This document shows positions 25,076-31,410 of a DNA stretch of 31,410 bases, one piece after another (position 1 is the stretch's first letter; each line of letters opens with the position of its first letter). The DNA is from JAAUTG01 sp964458705 (GTDB lineage Bacteria; Bacteroidota; Bacteroidia; Chitinophagales; Saprospiraceae). The notes beneath the pieces were generated by a model. It did not search any database, was not told the origin of the DNA, and was given only the letters and a program-made list of their open reading frames with translations. The position numbers were made by a program, and so were the translations under genes. Where the stretch lies: assembly GCA_964458705.1 (NCBI GenBank), contig CAYWKD010000046.1, positions 1 to 31,410 of the forward strand, given 5' to 3'.

Positions 25076-26392
25076 ATGAGTGTAGTGTCGGGCTTTTCGA
25101 AGCTCTCCAAAGTGGGAAAAATGCAATGGGTCGTTGATAATTATCTCAGTGGCGATTCAGAAGCTATCGCAGAGTGGCAATCGTTTTGGCACAAAGAAGA
25201 AGAAAAGCAGAAGATACTGGATGGATTTAGCGAGAATACCATTAGTAATTTCCCCATGCCTTTCAGCGTTGCTCCCAATTTTGTTATCAACGGAAAAGCC
25301 CATGCTGTACCAATGGTCATAGAAGAAAGTTCAGTAGTGGCAGCAGCAGCTAGTGCCGCCAAGTTCTGGATGGAACGAGGAGGCTTTCATGCTGAAGTAC
25401 TCGCTACTACTAAACTGGGGCAAGTTCACTTTTATTGGACAGGAGGTATCGAACTACTCACTGCTCATTTCAATGCTATTAAGGATCACTTAGCTGAGGA
25501 AGCAGCATATCTGACACAGCGAATGGAGCAGCGTGGAGGAGGTATTAAAGGTATTGAGTTAATTGACTTTACAGAAGTTGAGCCGAACTATTATCAGTTG
25601 AAGGTAGCATTTGAGACTTGCGATTCGATGGGCGCAAATTTCATCAATTCTGTTTTGGAGCAATTTGCAGAAACGCTTACTCAATATGTAGAACAAGAGC
25701 GCGAACTCAAGTCATACGACTTGACAATTATCATGTCTATCTTATCCAACTATACCCCCGATTGCATCGTAAAAGCTTGGGTAGAATGTCCTATCGAAGT
25801 ACTAAAAGGCATCTGTGGTGATTACGATCCAGTGTTATTTGCCGATAAATTTCAAAAAGCGATACGCATTGCAGAAATAGACCCACATCGTGCTTGTACT
25901 CATAATAAAGGTATCTATAACGGTGTAGATGCAGTGGTATTAGCTACGGGGAACGACTTCAGGGCAATTGAGGCTTGCGGACACACACACGCTGCTCGTG
26001 ATGGGCAGTATCGCAGCTTAAGTCATTGTTCCATTGAGCATGGCATATTTAGGTTTTGGCTGGAGATACCCATGGCAATTGGCACAGTGGGAGGACTTAC
26101 CAAGTTGCATCCACTAGCTAAAAAGTCATTAGAGATACTAGGACAACCTTCAGCGATTGAGTTAATGGAAATTATTGCTTCCGTGGGACTAGCTCAAAAC
26201 TTCGCCGCCGTAAAGTCACTTATCACGACGGGCATACAACAAGGGCACATGAAGATGCACCTTAAAAACATTCTGCACCACCTCGGCGCAAAAAATGGAG
26301 AAGTAGAAGCCACTGAAGCTCACTTTCAAGACAAAAAAATTAGCTTCACAGAAGTACGAACTTTCTTAGAGAAATTTCGTCTAAAATACTAG
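25076..26392 (+). CDS. mvaA: Class II HMG-CoA reductase
   Basis: 438 residues, the size of class II enzymes, with no membrane anchor. It reduces (or in reverse oxidises) between HMG-CoA and mevalonate. Visible motifs: SENTISNFPMPFSVAPNFVI (52-71), VPMVIEESSVVAAA with the catalytic Glu near 83-84, DSMGAN at 183-188, THNKGIYNGVDAVVLATGND with Lys278 and Asp294, GTVGGLTKLHP at 336-346, and GHMKMHLKN with His391. These match the Glu-Lys-Asp-His set known from Pseudomonas mevalonii enzyme. Together with the isomerase just upstream it supports the mevalonate pathway; the kinases and decarboxylase are not in the window. Confidence 0.96.
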   Translation: MSVVSGFSKLSKVGKMQWVVDNYLSGDSEAIAEWQSFWHKEEEKQKILDGFSENTISNFPMPFSVAPNFVINGKAHAVPMVIEESSVVAAAASAAKFWMERGGFHAEVLATTKLGQVHFYWTGGIELLTAHFNAIKDHLAEEAAYLTQRMEQRGGGIKGIELIDFTEVEPNYYQLKVAFETCDSMGANFINSVLEQFAETLTQYVEQERELKSYDLTIIMSILSNYTPDCIVKAWVECPIEVLKGICGDYDPVLFADKFQKAIRIAEIDPHRACTHNKGIYNGVDAVVLATGNDFRAIEACGHTHAARDGQYRSLSHCSIEHGIFRFWLEIPMAIGTVGGLTKLHPLAKKSLEILGQPSAIELMEIIASVGLAQNFAAVKSLITTGIQQGHMKMHLKNILHHLGAKNGEVEATEAHFQDKKISFTEVRTFLEKFRLKY

Positions 26393-26744
26393 ACAACAAA
26401 TAATTATAAAAAATGAATGAGTATTACTCTTAGCTCAATAACTAATTAAAATTCAATTTTAACAAAATCATTTGAGCAAATATTTATATTTGAATAATAA
26501 TTCTTCTATATTTGTAATGAATTTAGTGCAATTCTGTTCAAGTCAATAAAAAGTCTACTAAACTACAAGTCTCGCTGTAGAGAATAGAATTACTTTCAAT
26601 CTTACATTTCATTAAGTTTGCTGTGACAAAAATATTACTGTTTGACTATATGTTAAGTCAATCTAGGGTAAAAATACCTAAGTAAGTTTAGCATAACGGT
26701 CTTTCATTATTTTTTTGTGTTGTAGTAACAATCAAGTCTATATT

Positions 26745-26794
26745 TTCTTGATGCCATAGATACGCCTGTAGTTATGACAAATTGGTATCAAGAA
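26745..26794 (+). promoter_or_regulatory. Leader hairpin with an alternative partner, upstream of the CUB protein gene
   Basis: Arms 26745-26755 and 26784-26794 pair over 11 positions (one G-T) around a 28-base loop. The left arm's CTTGAT can instead pair with ATCAAG at 26731-26736, so two exclusive hairpins are possible. It lies 130 bases ahead of the ATG at 26925. The rest of the 532-bp spacer 26393-26924 holds no gene; two exact TATATTTG boxes (26485-26492, 26507-26514) lack a spaced -33 TTG. Confidence 0.3.
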
Positions 26795-26924
26795 CCAGAT
26801 TAAAGTCTTTGCTGAATTAGTGCATGATAATTTGAATGATCGTGCTGGGAGATTTATACCTATCTCTTTCGCAATCAATTAATAATTAAATTTTTTCTAA
26901 TTCATTTAAATCTGGTTTTATCTT

Positions 26925-29900
26925 ATGAGAAAGGCGAATTCTACTTTAGTACCACACACAATAGTTAGCAAGTTATTGCTCGTGTGTATGGTTGTTTGTA
27001 GCGGCTTTGCCGTACAAGCGCAGTCCTACTTTTGTGGGGACTATTTTTATGACAATGGAGGCTCATCATTACCTTATGATGACTCCCAAACGGTAACTCA
27101 GGTAGTATGTCCTGATGATCCAAATGCTCAGTATGTACGCTTAGTTTTCAACAGTTATGACATTGCTGCGGGAGACTTATTTGAAATTTACAACAACAAT
27201 GCAGCAACTGGAACTCCAGTATTTACAAGCGCTGGTCAACCGACACAAAGTTCTGTATCTAATGTCAACGGCGGTTGGATTGATGCTGATTTCTGTGTTA
27301 GCCCATGTCTAACCATCAAGTTTACTCCTAACGATGACCAAATTAAGGGTGCTGGATGGAGTACTTCTGTTGAGTGTTTCCCTTATGATGCTTACTTTTT
27401 TGATGACGAAGACAAGGAGTTCACCTACGTATCAACAGATTGTGATCAATCGGCTAGTGTAAACTTAGCAATTCCTGAATACAAAAATGACTGTGATTCA
27501 AGCGCAATGTTGATGACTGTCGATGATTGTAGCGGTTCTTCCTTAACTGTTAGTGGAGGCTTCTTAGTAGGTACGGTAGGTCTTGGCAAGACAGTAGTAA
27601 CTTTTACTGATCCAACTACTGGAGAAGACGCAACGTACACTATTAATGTACTTCCTAAGTCTTTAGCCTGTAATGATGACTTAAACGTCTCATTGTTAAA
27701 TAATTGTACGGTTATTTTAACACCAGACTTGATTTTGGAAGATCCTTGTTTTGGCGATAATGTAGAGCATAAAGTGTTTTTCACGAATCCACATGTAGTG
27801 ATTGTAGGTGAGACTGTAGAAGGTTATCCTATCGCTGATTTTTCTGGCGTTGAGTGTGGTACTCGCTTAGATGTGAAAGTAGAAAGAACAATTTTTTCAG
27901 ACTGTGGCGATGATTTCGTGGATGCTTGCTGGGGACAAATTATCATAGAAGATAAGGTAGCACCAGAGCTAGTACAGAAAGTGCCAAGCCCAGTGATTAT
28001 GGATATAGATTGTATTTTCGATACAGAAGGTCTATTGGAGGATTTGAATAATGTAGATGAAGATGGAGCAGTGCTTACTTTACGTCCAAAGCGCGTAAAT
28101 GCAGATGCATCGCTAGAGCGTGCTGCTTATATAAAAGAAATTGTAATTCCTGCATTTGGCGAAGGTTTTGAAATTTTAGAAAACTGCCATGCGAACTATG
28201 TATATGGCGACTGGGTAGAGGTAGAAAAAGACTGTACAGAAGGCGGACAGTTTGACTTGTACGGTACTTATACTACCCAAACAGGTATGACAAAACTTAC
28301 GGCTGATGACGTAATTTGGGCATTGACGGAGATTGAAATCTTAAAGCCTAAGTCAATTTTTAAGATGTACTTCCGAGTAATTATGGCTGAAGATAAATGT
28401 GGAAATGCATCCAATGCACAGTTACAAATGATTACTGTAACGCAGCCCGATGTAAAAGCACCATTAATCGAATATGAGGTACCATGTGGTACAGACATTG
28501 ATCCAATTGCTTTGTATGAGCTTTGGGCATCTGATCCTGAGTGGTTTCCAGAATATGCAGCCTTTATTCCAAATGTTGACCCAACTCCGTTGGACATCAA
28601 TACTGCAATTCCTGAATTGGATATATGGAATAACGAAACACCTACTCACTTGCTTGTAGATCAACTAAGCAATGGTAGCGGTGATGAAATTCCATTGTAC
28701 CCAGAACATGCAGATTGTGGATATGCCATTGATTGGACGGATGGAAATAGAATTGATATCTGTACAGATAGCTACAAATTGTTTAGAGAATGGACTGTAT
28801 ATAACTGGTGTGATGGACACTTAGAGATATTAGATGTGATCCCACAGGTTATTAAAGTAGGAGATACCAAAGCACCAGAAATTGATGGTGGCGTATCATT
28901 TGAACTAACAGGTAGCCCTTATTACGATTGTTCAGCAGATGGAATCATCAAATTTGCTGTAAAAGATGATTGTTCAGGCAACGTACGAGCATTCATTGAA
29001 CTGGGAGAATCAGCTTCTCTTGAACTAGAAGTAATAGGTGGACATTACCGCGTGAAGAATATTCCAATTGGCGAAAAATTCGACTTCTCACTTCGCCTAG
29101 TAGATGATTGTGGCAATGCAGAAACTTACCATTATTATGATTATCACATCAACGATGTTATTCCACCGGTAGCGATCTGTGAGCAATTCAGAACAGTATC
29201 TATGGGCTTAGAATGTGAAGTATTTGTACCAGCGACTGCATTTGATGATGGTTCTTATGACAATTGCGGACAAGTAACTTTTACCGTAGCAAGAATGGAC
29301 GAAGTAGAGCCGTTTTTATTTGGACAAACAAGCGATGAAAACTTCATTTCCTTCGATGGTGATGAAGCCTTATTTAAGTCAGGCGTTACCTTCACAAAGG
29401 AAGATATTGATGGTTGCACAGGTACACAAACAGTAGTGTTCCGAGTAGAAGATGGACATGGCAACTACAACTACTGTATGGTAGAGGTAGAATTGCAAGA
29501 TAAGATCCCACCAGTGGTGAAAGATAGAGACATCAAATTGAAATGTTACGAAGATGCTGCACAGCTATTAGTTCAAGCAATAGCAGAAGGTAATGCAGCA
29601 GTAGCGGCATTAATTAATGATGGTTCATTTGTAGATAGCAACGGAGCCGCTTACATTACCGCAAATTCAGATAACTGTGAAAATGCAACATTCATAGTAG
29701 ATGTAGTTCAAACAGGTGGCTTTGACTTAACTTGCCGCCAAGGAGATATAGTAATCTTCTACCAAGCAATAGATGCTTGTGGTAACGTATCATTGCCTGG
29801 AGAAGCAACAATTTCTATCTGGGAATACAGCGACTGGGAGATGCAATTCCCTATGGATGCTTTAATCTACTGCGAAGATGAGCAAGTAGGTATCCCAGCA

Positions 29901-31410
29901 CCAGCATCTATTCATGACATCTTGACCAACAGAGGTTGTGATCACTGGGGATTAGAAGTAAATGCGGAAGTATTTGAAGGAGAAGCAGATGCTTGTTACA
30001 AAATGGTAAGAGAATACCACTTGATTAACTGGTGTACATGGAATCCTTCCAACACAGAAATAGCAGTAGTAGAGCGTCCAAGACAATTGATCCTTGATCC
30101 TTTCTACACAGTAGCACTGCGTCACTTAGATGCGGATGAAGATGGAGTGAACGATATAGACGATGGCAATGAAGATCAAGATAGAGATTTTAACGAATAT
30201 GAAGGTTCGTTTGGTGCACCAATTTATATTTACAAATCAACGGCAGATAGAGTAGACTCTTTCCAACCGATTGCGATTCCTTTTTCTTCTAGCCAACTCG
30301 GAAGAATCAACGATCAAGATGAAGCTACGGATTATGATCCTTACGATGTGACCGACCAAGCAGATGATGCGGATTATGTAGTAATTGATTTCTTTGATCT
30401 CCCTTATGATAATTTCGATGACGAAACTGGTAATTCTATATACAAGGGAGATTTTATATCTCAGTTCTCTAACGAGCTTGAAACGTATGTTTCTGCACAG
30501 CACTATGGTAATATCTTGTACCGTCAAATCATTAAAGTGAACGACATCACTGCACCAATCATCATTGGTCAGGAAGTTACAGAGCCATTCTGTGGTGGTG
30601 AGGATGATCCAGGAGAAGGCAAAGCATGCAGAGCTCCAGTTCATGTGCAATTCACAGTAAGCGATCTATGTTCTGACAACATTGACATAAGTGTAGAATT
30701 GCGTCCATTTGGTGGTAATGATGTAATTGCGGATGTATTTGGAACAGTGGAAGCACTGGGCAATGGGCAATATAAAATTTCAGGAGACTACCCAATCAAA
30801 GAAGGTGGTGGACTAACAACGCACTTCTTCGTAGTAAAAGCAACAGATCGTTGTGGCAACTTCGCAGAGCAAGAGATTGAATTCCAAGTGATTGACTGCA
30901 AAGCACCAACACCTAAGTGTATCTATGGTTTGAGTGTTGATTTGATGCCAAACGGAACAATTGAGTTACCAGCAGAGTGGTTTGATAAAGGTTCGTTTGA
31001 CTTCTGTGATGATGAGTTAGACTTATTCTTTGCAGACCCGAACGAGTATCCAGACTCTACACACCGTGTGTTCAACTGTAATAGAGGTGAAATCGGAATA
31101 GTAATCGTAGAATTATGGGCAAGAGATGACGCAGGTAACACAGCATTCTGTGAAACATTCGTGAACATCCAAGCAAATCCACAAAGTTCAGGTAGCGACG
31201 CTTGTTTCGTATCAGGTGCATCAGTAGCCGGTGCCATTGAAACAGAAATGGCAGAGTCCGTAGAAAATGTAGAAGTGAGTTTATCTGGTAATGCAGATGG
31301 TATGAGCATCACGGGGGCAGAGGGTACTTATCAGTTTATCGGTTTGGAAAAAGACTACGATTACTCTGTAACACCATCTTCTGACGATCAGCCATTGAAC
31401 GGAGTAAGTA
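26925..31410 (+). CDS. Giant secreted CUB/HYR-like surface protein, 3' end beyond the window
   Basis: Open from the ATG at 26925 to the window end, 1495 codons without a stop. A signal peptide (LLLVCMVVCSGFAVQAQ) is followed by a CUB-like domain (about 35-155: YFCGDYFYDNGG, FNSYDIAAGDLFEIYNN, CLTIKFTPND). Then come many cysteine-containing beta modules of HYR type, each ending in a 'DxCGN...V.D..PP/AP' motif (EDKCGNAS, VDDCGNAET, IDACGNVS, TDRCGNFAEQ). Trp-Cys motifs recur (VYNWCDG, INWCTWN). An acidic DADEDGVNDIDDGNEDQD stretch near 1070-1090 looks like a thrombospondin-3-type calcium site. The visible end (SVENVEVSLSGN...GTYQFIGLEKDYDYSVTP) is a Cna-B/SdrD-like segment. In Saprospiria this often leads into a dockerin-like segment and a T9SS signal; that continuation is inferred. 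Confidence 0.88.
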   Translation, partial: MRKANSTLVPHTIVSKLLLVCMVVCSGFAVQAQSYFCGDYFYDNGGSSLPYDDSQTVTQVVCPDDPNAQYVRLVFNSYDIAAGDLFEIYNNNAATGTPVFTSAGQPTQSSVSNVNGGWIDADFCVSPCLTIKFTPNDDQIKGAGWSTSVECFPYDAYFFDDEDKEFTYVSTDCDQSASVNLAIPEYKNDCDSSAMLMTVDDCSGSSLTVSGGFLVGTVGLGKTVVTFTDPTTGEDATYTINVLPKSLACNDDLNVSLLNNCTVILTPDLILEDPCFGDNVEHKVFFTNPHVVIVGETVEGYPIADFSGVECGTRLDVKVERTIFSDCGDDFVDACWGQIIIEDKVAPELVQKVPSPVIMDIDCIFDTEGLLEDLNNVDEDGAVLTLRPKRVNADASLERAAYIKEIVIPAFGEGFEILENCHANYVYGDWVEVEKDCTEGGQFDLYGTYTTQTGMTKLTADDVIWALTEIEILKPKSIFKMYFRVIMAEDKCGNASNAQLQMITVTQPDVKAPLIEYEVPCGTDIDPIALYELWASDPEWFPEYAAFIPNVDPTPLDINTAIPELDIWNNETPTHLLVDQLSNGSGDEIPLYPEHADCGYAIDWTDGNRIDICTDSYKLFREWTVYNWCDGHLEILDVIPQVIKVGDTKAPEIDGGVSFELTGSPYYDCSADGIIKFAVKDDCSGNVRAFIELGESASLELEVIGGHYRVKNIPIGEKFDFSLRLVDDCGNAETYHYYDYHINDVIPPVAICEQFRTVSMGLECEVFVPATAFDDGSYDNCGQVTFTVARMDEVEPFLFGQTSDENFISFDGDEALFKSGVTFTKEDIDGCTGTQTVVFRVEDGHGNYNYCMVEVELQDKIPPVVKDRDIKLKCYEDAAQLLVQAIAEGNAAVAALINDGSFVDSNGAAYITANSDNCENATFIVDVVQTGGFDLTCRQGDIVIFYQAIDACGNVSLPGEATISIWEYSDWEMQFPMDALIYCEDEQVGIPAPASIHDILTNRGCDHWGLEVNAEVFEGEADACYKMVREYHLINWCTWNPSNTEIAVVERPRQLILDPFYTVALRHLDADEDGVNDIDDGNEDQDRDFNEYEGSFGAPIYIYKSTADRVDSFQPIAIPFSSSQLGRINDQDEATDYDPYDVTDQADDADYVVIDFFDLPYDNFDDETGNSIYKGDFISQFSNELETYVSAQHYGNILYRQIIKVNDITAPIIIGQEVTEPFCGGEDDPGEGKACRAPVHVQFTVSDLCSDNIDISVELRPFGGNDVIADVFGTVEALGNGQYKISGDYPIKEGGGLTTHFFVVKATDRCGNFAEQEIEFQVIDCKAPTPKCIYGLSVDLMPNGTIELPAEWFDKGSFDFCDDELDLFFADPNEYPDSTHRVFNCNRGEIGIVIVELWARDDAGNTAFCETFVNIQANPQSSGSDACFVSGASVAGAIETEMAESVENVEVSLSGNADGMSITGAEGTYQFIGLEKDYDYSVTPSSDDQPLNGVS

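Noticed and set aside
26485..26514. Two exact TATATTTG boxes after mvaA, as tandem promoters
   Set aside because: Neither has a TTG at a 19-21 base spacing, and they lie over 400 bases from the next gene in AT-rich DNA, where chance matches are likely.
28268..31312. Several minus-strand open stretches within the CUB/HYR gene
   Set aside because: They are antisense frames of a continuous plus-strand frame with signal peptide and repeated cysteine modules.

Overview
The window looks like a chromosome segment of a Bacteroidota bacterium, most likely from the Saprospiria (Saprospira/Lewinella-like). The clues are: an AT-rich background; promoters of the TTG-N19/20-TAnnTTTG type and little use of Shine-Dalgarno sites; a NagB deaminase fused to a PIG-L deacetylase; very large secreted proteins built from LRR, HYR and 'GCDS' repeats; and a gliding-motility-type C-terminal domain, the sorting signal of the type IX secretion system (T9SS). 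The genus is inferred. No rRNA, tRNA, CRISPR array or insertion sequence was recognised.

Left part (1-9471), all on the minus strand. A possible gene start leaves the window on the left, with its own promoter. Next is a three-part envelope protein (HExxH metallopeptidase, TolB-like propeller, Omp85-type barrel) followed by a strong terminator. Then comes an amino-sugar operon, transcribed as BadF-type N-acetylglucosamine kinase, DeoR regulator, NagB-PIG-L fusion. Its promoter carries two identical A-tract repeats on either side of the -33 element, a likely operator for the DeoR protein. The smpB-argH pair follows, with a terminator downstream.

Middle part (9782-17425), all on the plus strand: an unrecognised helical protein, a short ComEC-type DNA-uptake channel, a band-7/SPFH membrane protein, a TerC-type membrane protein, an ApbE-type flavin transferase lipoprotein, and a small secreted cysteine-bearing protein that lies 24 bp ahead of the next, giant gene.

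Right part (17450-31410), plus strand. A 2118-residue secreted protein holds a Kazal-like head, an acidic tandem repeat, two plant-type LRR blocks that share near-identical DNA modules, a HYR domain, about 18 'GCDS' repeats and a CHU_C T9SS signal. After it come two mevalonate-pathway genes (type 2 IPP isomerase and class II HMG-CoA reductase) behind a good promoter. A 532-bp spacer with a possible switching hairpin leads to a second giant secreted protein (CUB-like domain, many HYR-like cysteine modules) that is still open at the window edge.

Two themes stand out: an amino-sugar salvage operon whose control region can be read base by base, and a surface or secretome locus whose repeats show internal duplication and homogenisation. 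I found no clear new defence or mobile system.
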